This document shows positions 26,711-37,900 of a stretch of DNA of 64,000 nt, piece by piece. The position numbers and the translations under genes are program-made. Positions within the stretch are counted from its first letter, which is position 1. Every line of letters begins with the position of its first letter. Source of the DNA: Mugil cephalus (Eukaryota; Chordata; Actinopteri; Mugiliformes; Mugilidae); contig NC_061787.1 of assembly GCF_022458985.1 (NCBI RefSeq), forward strand, positions 157,001 through 221,000, read 5' to 3'. The notes below the pieces were generated by a model that did not search any database, was not told the DNA's origin, and was given only the letters and a program-made list of their open reading frames with translations.

Positions 26711-27178
26711 CTAGAAACCGCCCACTCCAACTACATCTCAAAACAATAAACAAGCTGCATACCTCTGCTCCAAGCTAAGGCTAGAATGGGCTAAAGCTAC
26801 ACTGAGCTAGCAAGACGCTCATATACTGTTCATCAAAGTTATGGTTACTATTGGAGAATTTTGGTAATATCAGTGGCTAACTAATGTTAGTTAACTTACT
26901 GTTAGCTAACTAGCTTTAGCTGTTGTGTTGGATCTCAATACTGGTAGCCCTCTCTAACGTTATGTTTCATCAGTTTACGTTGAACATAACGTCCCAACAG
27001 GTCATTTAAACGTATTTAGTTTCATCTTTCATGTAGTATTTTGTGGATGAACAGCGAACTCCAGAAACTGTGCTCCTTGTGTTTCAGGTAGAGGTCATGA
27101 GCTTTCTCAGATTTTGCCATTGCCCCAAATTTTTTTCCTTGATAGTCGCCCTGACACTGTGCTGAAACTCCTTCCATG

Positions 27179-28984
27179 TCAGTAACTAAGGGAGGCGGGA
27201 CTAACAGTAACTAAGGGAGGCGGGACTAACAACAGTAACTAAGGGAGGCGGGACTAACAGTAACTAAGGGAGGCGGGACTAACAACAGTAACTAAGGGAG
27301 GCGGGACTAACAACAGTAACTAAGGGAGGCGGGACTAACAGTAACTAAGGGAGGCGGGACTAACAACAGTAACTAAGGGAGGCGGGACTAACAACAGTAA
27401 CGAAGGGAGGCGGGACTAACAGTAACTAAGGGAGGCGGGACTAACAACAGTAACTAAGGGAGGCGGGACTAACAGTAACTAAGGGAGGCGGGACTAACAG
27501 TAACTAAGGGAGGCGGGACTAACAACAGTAACGAAGGGAGGCGGGACTAACAGTATCTAAGGGAGGCGGGACTAACAACAGTAACGAAGGGAGGCGGGAC
27601 TAACAGTAACTAAGGGAGGCGGGACTAACAACAGTAACGAAGGGAGGCGGGACTAACAGTAACTAAGGGAGGCGGGACTAACAACAGTAACTAAGGGAGG
27701 CGGGACTAACAGTAACGAAGGGAGGCGGGACTAACAGTAACTAAGGGAGGCGGGACTAACAACTGTAACTAAGGGAGGCGGGACTAACAACAGTAACGAA
27801 GGGAGGCGGGACTAACAGTAACTAAGGGAGGCGGGACTAACAACAGTAACTAAGGGAGGCGGGACTAACAGTAACGAAGGGAGGCGGGACTAACAGTAAC
27901 TAAGGGAGGCGGGACTAACAGTAACTAAGGGAGGCGGGACTAACAACAGTAACTAAGGGAGGCGGGACTAACAACAGTAACTAAGGGAGGCGGGACTAAC
28001 AGTAACTAAGGGAGGCGGGACTAACAACAGTAACTAAGGGAGGCGGGACTAACAGTAACTAAGGGAGGCGGGACTAACAGTAACTAAGGGAGGCGGGACT
28101 AACAACAGTAACTAAGGGAGGCGGGACTAACAGTAACTAAGGGAGGCGGGACTAACAACAGTAACGAAGGGAGGCGGGACTAACAGTAACTAAGGGAGGC
28201 GGGACTAACAACAGTAACTAAGGGAGGCGGGACTAACAGTAACGAAGGGAGGCGGGACTAACAGTAACTAAGGGAGGCGGGACTAACAGTAACTAAGGGA
28301 GGCGGGACTAACAACAGTAACGAAGGGAGGCGGGACTAACAACAGTAACTAAGGGAGGCGGGACTAACAACAGTAACTAAGGGAGGCGGGACTAACAACA
28401 GTAACGAAGGGAGGCGGGACTAACAGTAACTAAGGGAGGCGGGACTAACAACAGTAACTAAAGGATGCGGGACTAACAGTAACGAAGGGAGGCGGGACTA
28501 ACAGTAACTAAGGGAGGCGGGACTAACAGTAACTAAGGGAGGCGGGACTAACAACAGTAACTAAGGGAGGCGGGACTAACAGTAACTAAGGGAGGCGGGA
28601 CTAACAACAGTAACTAAGGGAGGCGGGACTAACAACAGTAACGAAGGGAGGCGGGACTAACAGTAACTAAGGGAGGCGGGACTAACAACAGTAACTAAGG
28701 GAGGCGGGACTAACAGTAACGAAGGGAGGCGGGACTAACAACAGTAACTAAGGGAGGCGGGACTAACAGTAACTAAGGGAGGCGGGACTAACAACAGTAA
28801 CGAAGGGAGGCGGGACTAACAGTAACGAAGGGAGGCGGGACTAACAGTAACTAAGGGAGGCGGGACTAACAGTAACTAAGGGAGGCGGGACTAACAGTAA
28901 CGAAGGGAGGCGGGACTAACAACAGTAACTAAGGGAGGCGGGACTAACAGTAACGAAGGGAGGCGGGACTAACATTAACTAAGT
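27179..28984. repeat. 25/28-bp minisatellite with GGGAGGCGGGAC core
   Basis: About 68 head-to-tail copies of CAGTAACTAAGGGAGGCGGG plus ACTAA, with or without an extra CAA, giving 25 and 28 bp units. The main substitution is CTAAG versus CGAAG. Every copy keeps the GGGAGGCGGGAC core, close to an SP/KLF GC-box half. It sits 0.65 kb upstream of the eci2 start and 1.7 kb upstream of crygn. Confidence 0.97.
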
Positions 28985-29379
28985 AAATAATTTTTCGTAT
29001 TTATATGTTAAACAATAGTAGCTGTAAAATAAATAACAAAACAAGGCTTTAATTAAAACACTGATTGGATTTTTGATCAGCAGCCATTCATAACTGCAGA
29101 TTTTGGATAAAACAGGAGGATCTGAGCGAAACTAAATGAAGAGCTGCAAAGAGCTGAGGACAAAGGAACAGTGATCAGGACAAAGCTGCTTCCAGGTTTA
29201 GTGTAACAACATCGCCATATTCATAAACCTGCATATTTAATGCTGGCCTGTCCGTGATCGTTTTTAAAACTGTGGGTGTTTATTAGGGCGGAAGATTTTG
29301 GACTCATTGGCTGATTATTAATCAGGGAACAGACATAATGACAGAATGAATGTTTCCAAGGTGTCAGAGTTCAGGGAGA

Positions 29380-29394
29380 CCAGTAGAGGGCAGC
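29380..29394 (+). promoter_or_regulatory. CTCF-like motif
   Basis: CCAGTAGAGGGCAGC matches the CTCF core consensus (CCASYAGRKGGCRS) at every position. Occupancy is unknown. Confidence 0.4.
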
Positions 29395-29850
29395 ATCACT
29401 TTAGAAGAAAGAAACTTCCCTTTGGTGGATTTGATCAATCAGCTGTGTATTTTTGTGTATTTTCATATTTGATTCATTATTATTACCGTTTTGTTTCTGT
29501 AAATAATAATAATAACAATAGCTGGTAAAGAATATCTACAGCTACAAGTTATGAATTCCGACCGCAAATACAACACAACTGAATGGATGAATCTCTGGTG
29601 GGTTTGTTTTAATGAATAAATAAATAAATAAATATGTGAACTAATCAGCAGATTGACTGAACGATGTGATGAGATTTTCTATTCTTATTTTACAAATTTT
29701 ATTTTATTTATATGTTCATATGTTTACGTCAAGTTTAATTATTATTATTATATTATTATATATTTTTAGGATTTTACCTCACATTTTATTATCACCATAT
29801 TTATATTATATTATTTTATATTATTACATATATTTATTTATTCTTATTTT

Positions 29851-29919
29851 TGAAATAGAATAGAATAGAATAGAATAGAATAGAATAGAATAGAATAGAA
29901 TAGAATAGAATAGAATATA
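29851..29919. repeat. (AATAG)n microsatellite
   Basis: About 13 AATAG units followed by a TTTATTGTCATTG retroposon-like segment. Confidence 0.95.
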
Positions 29920-30464
29920 CTTTATTGTCATTGTCAAATACAATACACCAAGGTCCAACATAATAAAAATGATGAGCTACCCCCTCACCCTCTTTACTTA
30001 TCTTACCCTAAAACATTTATTTTATTTTACATTTTTCCTCTATTTTATATTATCATATTATTACAGTTTATTCTCGTATAATAAGAACAGAACAGAAAAG
30101 TTACTTTAAAAAGTATTATACTTTTTAAAGTAACTTTAAGATTCCTATTTTTCCGAATTAGAACATGAAATGATTAGTTAATGAATCTGTGGCGATGACC
30201 TTTTATTTACCAGTGACCTAATGAGCTCATGCATTAACAGTCGGACCGTCACAGAGGACACTGAACACTTTATTTCTGGTTGACGAAGAACATTCCTCTG
30301 GCTCTGTTTCGCTCCCAGGTGGTTTTCAGAGTAATTGGTAGTGAAGGATGTGAGAGCTTCCTCCTCAGCCTCTCTGTGAGCTGTTTGTCCCTGTAGAAAT
30401 GTGACGTGTGCATTATCATTGACCTGCAAAGCTGCGGCCAAGCACTTTTTATTGAGACCGACCA

Positions 30465-30612
30465 GAATCAGCAGACACGTCAGGATGAAGGGAAACCGTC
30501 GAGGCAGCAGAAACCTTTAAAGCTGGCCTTTTGTCCGACCCGCCGGGACCTCACCCCTCGCCCTCCCCCCTGCCATATATATTGGGGTGTCCAACTTTTT
30601 CTCTGTTACACT
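30465..30612 (+). promoter_or_regulatory. crygn promoter: TATA box and half-MARE
   Basis: TATATATT at 30576-30583 lies about 80 bp before the ATG, placing transcription start near 30605-30612 with a 5' UTR of about 50 nt. TCAGCA at 30468-30473 (TGCTGA on the other strand) with AT flank is a half Maf-recognition element, the type used by lens crystallin promoters. Motif-based inference. Confidence 0.5.
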
Positions 30613-30658
30613 GTGTGTGTGGTTGTGGGCCAGGTTGGACGACATCCAGTGGGCAAAA

Positions 30659-33602
30659 ATGTCGCAGTACTCTGGAAAGGTGAGTAGCAGCAGCACTGGA
30701 GGTTAAAGTTTGTTCTTAAAACACCAGTTTTTTGAATGGAGTTTGGTGTGATGTTCCAGCCTGTCGTAGCCAGGCTCAGATCTTCTGGTAACATCTGGAT
30801 TTAATTACATGTTAGTTGATAGTCCTCCAACCAATCAGAGCCATTTAGTTGGAAACGAACCCATCGAAGCCTCCCAAAAGTTCTGAACTGCTGGAGCACA
30901 GTGAGTTCCCAAACGGAGAGACTTCAGATCAACTTCAGATCAACTTCCCGCCTGGTTCCAGGCTGCTTTTAGTCCTGAACACTTTAAAATGTGAAGGCAA
31001 CACACAGAATAAATACATTCAGTTTTCCACGGAGGTTTGTTCTCATCCTAAGATTTATTTTTCCTTTTGTCAGAGCTTTTAGAATCTTAGAGAAATCCTT
31101 CAAATCTCTTCTTGCTTTTTACCTGCAGTTAAGGAAAATATAAATCATTTAAGAAGTGATGCAGGAGTTTTTACCAAGAAAATTCTGTTAAATCTTGCTG
31201 CTGTAATAGTTTTTGAAAGCATTTTTAAACAAACTTAAGTTAAACTTAAGTTAGATTGACAGTTCTGCATTTGAATTGATTTTTGAATGGATCTCAGTTT
31301 GACGTACTTCTATGTCCTGGAGAGGTCGAACAGACTGACCAGCTCTTTTGTGGCAAGTTGATTGGTTGGTTGAGTGTGAGAGAAGCTGGCGTTTAAAATT
31401 TTGTAAATTTCTTCACAATGATAATTCTACATATTTCTCTTTAACTGTTTTCTATTTATTTTACGAGACAATCTTGCTTTTTAAAAGTGTTTTTTATGTG
31501 CAACTAAGCTACTGTGAGCAGCAGTTTCCCATGTGGATCATTAAAGTGTAAAAGTCTAAAATGCAAAGATGCCATGAAGCTCATGTCCTCCTGCAGATTA
31601 CCTTCTATGAGGGGAAGTGCTTCACCGGCAGGAAGCTGGAGGTCAGAGGTGACTGTGATAACTTCCAGGACCGCGGCTTCATGAACAGGTCACCAGAACT
31701 TTGCTTTGTCGTCACCGTGCCACCACAGTGTCTCGCGTTGAAACCTGAAATTAGAAACGTTACCGATTGCTCCGCAGGGTGAACTCCATCCGTGTGGAGA
31801 GCGGAGCCTGGATCTGCTACGACCATCCCGACTTCAAGGGCCAGCAGTACATCCTGGAGCACGGCGAGTACCCAGAATTCCAGAGGTGGAATTCCCACAA
31901 TGACCACATGGGATCCTGCAAGCCCATCCGCATGGTAAACACGACGTGATGTTCTCTGAGACAGTATCAGAGGATGAACATGATTTAAACGGTTAAAATC
32001 TGACACATTTTTGTGTATTTGAGGTCAGACTTAAGTTTAACTTTAGAAATTCTTAGAAAACACTATTTTATTTCTGATTGTGGGTTGTTCCCCAGACGAC
32101 TCATGAGGATTACTGTGGTTATATTTCACTGCTTAGAGTTAGATGGGAGTGAAAATCAAACAAATAAAACGTGCTGTGCAGATGTGGCAGGAAAGGATTT
32201 TGGACTTTTGGACACTTCTCTGGAGATTCTGAGTTCAGTTAAAGCCTAAAAATAACCAGAGGTGAAGGAGAGAAGCAGCAGTTTACTACTTGACCAGTGG
32301 TTGAAGAACAAGATCTCCTGTGGTTCCTGGTTCCTCTCAGTGAGGTTTAGTGTCATGTGGTTTTCATTGAGCCAATCAGAGAAGATCCAGGAAACATCTT
32401 CAGGTCTAATCAGGGTCTAATGTGGTCTACAAGGTCCCCCTCTGATCTGGTTTATTAGGAACCATGAAGAAGAACAAGTGTCCTAATGTTTCTAATGTGA
32501 TGATGTTGATAAGTGTCTGAATCACCTTTGATGTTCTAATGTGACAAACACATGTTTACATTAGTTTAAGGACCAGGAACCAGATATGAGACCAGAACCA
32601 GATATGAGACCAGAACCAGATATGAGACATTCATTCATCTGGATTTAACACATGAAAAGTCTAGGGTTGATTTTTAGCAGTATTTCAGTGAGAGCCTATA
32701 AGCTCATGTTGTGTTTTCGCGGGTTTCCCGTCAGCATGGAGAGCACTACCGCATCGAGATGTTCGAGGGCTGTAACTTCTCCGGTCAGTGCGTGGAGATC
32801 TGCGACGACTGTCCATTCCTGCAGAGCCGCGGCTTCTCCAAGAACTGCATCAACTCCGTCAAGGTCTACGGAGACGGAGCGTGAGTTCAACACAACACAC
32901 CCACAAACACTCGCTGTGTATTCCTGCTCCCCAGTGGATGTATTGGGCCCCTCAGCTTTTCTCTGCGGCCACCAGTAGAATAAACACCAAGTATTTTAAA
33001 GCTTAAATTGTTCAGTATGGATGAGGGTGAACCCATTGGACCCTAATCAACATGGCTGTGAGGATGTTGTTGTTGGTCCCCAGAGGATTAATCAAGATGA
33101 ACATGGTGGAAACCTGAGCTTTTCTCTAAGTCCACAAGGACAAAGATCCTGTAGATTTCGATAAAAATCTTTTTGTGACATTTACTGAGGGATGAGCCCA
33201 TCAGTCTTAACGCCTCTGATCACAATGACCTCCACTCCAGTTTGGTTTAAAATATCCCTAAAGGGTCAATCTGTAGGATGACATTTAGTTTAAATATTCA
33301 TGCTCGGGGTAACTAGAGTCACGCTCTGGTCTCAGTCTTATGTGCTTTATTTGAACTGTTAGCATGGCTTAGCATGGTTAGCAGACTATGCTAAGATGTG
33401 TCAGTGGTTAGCTTTAAAGAATAATGACACCTGTTTGACGGCTCCAACATTTTTTTCCGTCCTCAGCTGGGTGATGTACGAGGAGCCCAACTTCCGCGGC
33501 CGCATGTACATCGTGGAGCGTGGAGACTACTGCAGCCATAACGAGTGGCAAGCCCAGAACCCCAACATCCAGTCCATCCGCAGAGTCGTCAACTACTTCT
33601 AA
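30659..33602 (+). CDS. crygn: Gamma-N crystallin
   Basis: Structural refractive protein of the eye lens with four Greek-key motifs in two domains. Exons: 30659-30679, 31597-31688, 31778-31934, 32735-32880, 33467-33602, giving 552 nt, 183 aa, all GT-AG. Exon 1 encodes only MSQYSGK, as in the family. Motif 1 is ITFYEGKCFTGRKLEV, motif 2 AWICYDHPDFKGQQY, motif 3 YRIEMFEGCNFSGQC, motif 4 AWVMYEEPNFRGRMY; the linker between domains is near residues 88-92 (IRMHGEHY). The sequence GFMNR-VNSIRVESGAW and the HNDHMGSC segment are diagnostic of gamma-N rather than other gamma or beta crystallins. Each Greek key is on its own exon, including a split of the first domain by an 89 nt intron. AATAAA at 33671-33676 is the likely polyadenylation signal. 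It is tail-to-tail with nub1. Confidence 0.95.
30815..30880 (+). repeat. Dispersed repeat fragment, copy 2
   Basis: GATAGTCCTCCAACCAATCA followed by GAGCCATTTAGTTGGAAACG mirrors 13985-14065. It lies in crygn intron 1. Confidence 0.55.
32566..32632. repeat. Short tandem repeat in crygn intron 3
   Basis: Three copies of a 21-bp unit CCAGAACCAGATATGAGA in crygn intron 3. Confidence 0.75.
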
Positions 33603-33670
33603 ACCCTGACCTCTGACCCCTCACCCACCCTCACCTGTGACCTCTCCCATCCATGTCAACATGTACCATA

Positions 33671-33676
33671 AATAAA
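33671..33676 (+). terminator. crygn polyadenylation signal AATAAA
   Basis: Canonical hexamer 69 nt after the stop codon. Confidence 0.7.
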
Positions 33677-33917
33677 CCAAGACTTAAATAAGAAAACTGA
33701 TCCCAACACTGTGTTGTTTTGTTTTGTGAACGAAAAAAATAAACATTCTCATATTTTTCCATTATTAGTTATGATTAAGAAAAAATCTTAATTAGTAAAC
33801 TTGATTAGTTTTCAATTACTGTGACTCTACTCCCTGAGGTTTTAGGTTTCAAAGAAAAAAAAGTTTTAATCACAAGAAGAGAACGTCTCAGGCTTTGGAA
33901 GCAAATTAGTTTTTGTT

Positions 33918-34000
33918 TCCACACACACACACACACATATATATATATGTATATATATTATATATACATATACACATATTTATATACACATATATATAAC
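33918..34000. repeat. (CA)n/(TA)n microsatellite
   Basis: CA units followed by an imperfect TA/TATG run between crygn and nub1. Confidence 0.85.
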
Positions 34001-34967
34001 AGGAAGGCCCTTATTCTTTATAAAATATCTGCTCATATCTGGATAAATATCTCAATATTTTTTTGGTATAAAACTCAAAATTCCTTCATCTAGACTTTTA
34101 AAGTCTAAACTTTACATGTGCATCAGCATCCAAGAGATGATGTGATGTGACTTTGGTCACTGGTTATTGACTAAATATGATTTATACTTTGGAACGAGCT
34201 GTAAAGTCTCTCTCACATTGGTTTCTACTTCTTGACCTTCGCCCTGATTTTAATTATTTTAGAGACAGAGACAGTTTGCAGCAGAGGAACATTTATATAC
34301 TAACACAGGCAAATAAAAATTAGATTTATTATTGTACTTGGCTTTGGCTTCACTTTGAGGAGCCGTTACACAGGTTTGTAAGTAACAGGACCTCGTTCTC
34401 TGGTTCAACCTCCTAAGATTTTGTTTGCAATGCATTTTTAATTTCTTTAAGGTATTTGGGGTCAGTAGGTCCTAAGACATATAAAGATGAAGCATCTATT
34501 AACGGGAAGTTGTTTTGAAAAATAACCCCTGTCCTCATATGTGGACATGGGGGATTATATCACTGTATATATATGTATCTAATGTAATCATCAGTACGGT
34601 TTCTCTACATTGTTCCGGGTCTGGGTTCATATGCTTACAGCAGAGACACCCAACAGGACTTCTACTTCAAACCGTTAAGACTCGACCAAACAAATGACCC
34701 GACAGAAAAGTATCATTTTCTTTAGTTGTGACAGCTCAACAGGAAACGGGTTTAAATGAAAAAACGTGAATCAAACTTAAAGCGTATCGTCGTCAGAACA
34801 ACGACAGGAATCCTCAAATCAAGAGCTTTGATCTTTGGTTTCTCACAGTTTTCCTTCAAAACAATCACTGATCCTTCCAGACGTTAAAATGAAAATGTGG
34901 AGCTGATTATTGCTGCTTCAGTTTGGCACTTTACTGCAGGAGCTGCAGTTTCAGGGGCCTGGTGTCG
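34001..34967 (-). other. Between crygn and nub1; probable nub1 3' UTR
   Basis: No gene. A minus-strand AATAAA (TTTATT at 34325-34330 on the plus strand) is the nearest candidate polyadenylation signal I see for nub1, about 640 nt after its stop. Confidence 0.4.
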
Positions 34968-37900
34968 TCAGGCCGTGTGTCCGGCCTCTCGGTTCAGGTA
35001 GGCCTTCATGGTCGCGATGAGCTCGCTCTCCTCCTCCAGCGTCAGGTCCAGATAATCCTCCTCATGATGGGAGATGTCCTCTAGGACCTCGTTGACCAGC
35101 TCGCTGTCCTCTGAGGACACATTCAGAAAGACAACCTGTCAGTTATTTAAAACCATTTAAAACCATTTAAAACCATTATGGGTTCAATTTAAGACCAAGT
35201 ATGAAAAATAAGGACTTTCATACTGGAAATAAAGCGTAAGAGATGTAAGACTTGACAACTTGGCTAATGTAAGACCTTCAATGCAAAATATGTTTGTATT
35301 TAAGACTTGTGTGTATGTGTGTGTGTTGGACAGAAACATACGCACAAAACGTACAAGACATTTGATAGAATACACATACAACGGCACCAATTACCAAGGT
35401 ATCAGGTGTTGCTCATTAGGGTGATTGTTGTTGCACATCGCCCACATTGTGTAGAGTAGAGTAGAGTAGGGTAGGGTAGAGTAGGGCAGAGTAGAGTAGG
35501 GTAGAGTAGAGTAGAGTAGAGTAGAGTAGAGTAGGGTAGAGTAGAGTAGAGTAGAGTAGAGTAGAGTAGAGTAGAGTAGAGTAGAGTAGGGTAGGGTAGG
35601 GTAGGGTAGGGTAGGGTAGGGTAGAGTAGAGTAGAGTAGAGTAGAGTAGAGTAGAGTAGAGTAGGGTAGAGTAGAGTAGGGTAGAGTAGAGTAGGGTAGA
35701 GTAGGGTAGGGTAGAGTAGGGTAGAGTAGGGTAGAGTAGGGTAGGGTAGAGTAGGGTAGAGTAGGGTAGGGTAGAGTAGGGTAGAGTAGGGTAGGGTAGA
35801 GTAGGGTAGGGTAGAGTAGAGTAGAGTAGGGTAGGGTAGAGTAGAGTAGGGTAGGGTAGAGTAGGGTAAGTAGGTAGGGTAGTAGGTAGGTAGAGTAGGG
35901 TAGAGTAGGGTAGAGTAGGTAGGGTAGGTAGGGTAGGTAGGTAGGTAGAGTAGTAGTTAGGTAGGTAGGTAGGTAGGGTTAGGTTAGTAGGTTGGTTGTA
36001 GAGTGTATTGGGTGGAATGTATTCTGTGATTTATTAGGTTAGTTTCTAAGTTATTGGGTGGAATGAGGTCGAGGTTCTAAAGCCTCATTAGTTCTAGAAG
36101 CTGAGATGGTCTGAGCTCCTTGATACGTTAGAACCTCCCTCTGACCTCTGACCTCCTCTGACCTCTGACCTCCTGACCTCCCTCTGACCTCTGACCTCCT
36201 CTGACCTCTGACCTCCTGACCTCCCTCTGACCTCCTCTGACCTCCTGACCTCCCTCTGACCTCCCTCTGACCTCCTCTGACCTCTGACCTCCCTCTGACC
36301 TCTGACCTCCCTCTGACCTCCTCTGACCTCTGACCTCCCTCTGACCTCCCTCTGACCTCCTCTGACCTCTGACCTCTGACCTCCCTCTGACCTCTGACCT
36401 CCTGACCTCCCTCTGACCTCCTCTGGCCTCCTGACCTCCCTCTGACCTCTGACCTCCTCTGACCTCCTGACCTCCCTCTGACCTCCTCTGACCTCCCTCT
36501 GACCTCTGACCTCCCTCTGACCTCCTCTGACCTCCCTCTGACCTCCTCTGACCTCCCTCTGACCTCTGACCTCCTCTGACCTCTGACCTCTGACCTCCTC
36601 TGACCTCCCTCTGACCTCCTCTGACCTCCCTCTGACCTCCCTCTGACCTCCCTCTGACCTCCTCTGACCTCCTCTGACCTCCGACCTCCTCTGACCTCTG
36701 ACCTCCTCTGACCTCTGACCTCCCTCTGACCTCTGAGGTCTGTGAGTGTCTCACCTGGGCTGGCCGAGGAAGTACTGGGCTCCTCACAGGACGGTGAGGA
36801 GGAGGTGGACGGAGTGGAGGTGGACGGAGGGGACGTGGACGGAGTGGAGGTGGACAGGAGTTCCGGGGACAAGTAGCCCTGATTGTCCAGCAGCAGCTGA
36901 GTCGCTGCCTGGACGTCTCCACCGGTCAATCTGAGAGCTGCTTCAGACGAGTCTCTCTCAAAACCCAAATACAGCAGCTGCAGAGACACAGAGACAACAG
37001 CTGGAGGACAACAGCAGGAGGACAACAGCAGGGGGACACCAGCAGCTGGAGGACAACAGCAGCTGGAGGACACCAGCAGCTGGAGGACAACAGCTGGAGG
37101 ACACCAGCAGCTGGAGGACAACAGCAAGGGGACACCAGCTGGAGGACAACAGCTGGAGGACACCAGCGGCTGGAGGACACCAGCTGGAGGACACCAGCAG
37201 CTGGAGGACACCAGCAGCTGGAAGACAACAGCTGGAGGACACCAGCAGATGGAGGACACCAGCTGGAGGACACCAGCTGGAGGATACCAGCAGATGGAGG
37301 ACACCAGCTGGAGGCAGGGGGTTACCTGCTGCAGCCGGTCCGGACTCAGCGCCTCCTCCGTGTTGTTGTTGGTGGCCTGAGCAGCCTGACTGGAGCTCAC
37401 CAGGATCTGAGGAGGACACAGGATGAGACATTTAGCTTCACTCTGAGGTTCCTGCTGTTAAAGTCACAGGGGGACAGGAAGTCACTGACGGCGTAAGCTT
37501 TGTCCACGTCTCCATCAGCGTGATGCAGAGCTCGGCCGGCGTCTCTCCGGGAGAAGCCCAGCTCTGCCAGGGTGGAGATGGCCTCCATCCTCCTCCTCCT
37601 CTTCTGCCTTTCCCTCTGCTGCAGCTCCTCCCGCTCCTGGTGCAAAGACAAAGACGTCCTCAGCCAACAGCCAATCACAAAGGAGGAGAAACACGTGGAC
37701 GCCAGTCTACTACCTGTCTGCTATCTACTACCTGTCTGCTATCTGCTACCTGTCTGCTATCTGCTACCTGTCTGCTATCTGCTACCTGTCTGCTAACTGC
37801 TACCTGTCTGCTACCTGTCTGCTATCTGCTACCTGTCTGCTAACTGCTACCTGTCTGCTACCTGTCTGCTAACTGCTACCTGTCTGCTACCTGTCTGCTA

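Larger units (their letters stand above)
28985..30560. other. AT-rich intergenic between eci2 and crygn
   Basis: No gene. Contains a CTCF-like motif at 29380-29394, a pentanucleotide array at 29851-29919, a retroposon-like TTTATTGTCATTG tail at about 29925-29985, and a 15 bp near-perfect inverted repeat (AAGTTACTTTAAAAAGTATT and its complement) around 30095-30140. Confidence 0.5.

Noticed and set aside
27179-28984. CRISPR array
   Set aside because: Units are contiguous with no unique spacers, and the genome is vertebrate.
31605-32006. 133-codon minus-strand open frame
   Set aside because: Antisense shadow of crygn exons 2 and 3.
35447-35995. Interstitial telomeric sequence
   Set aside because: Units are pentamers TAGGG/TAGAG, not TTAGGG hexamers, so chromosome fusion is not supported.
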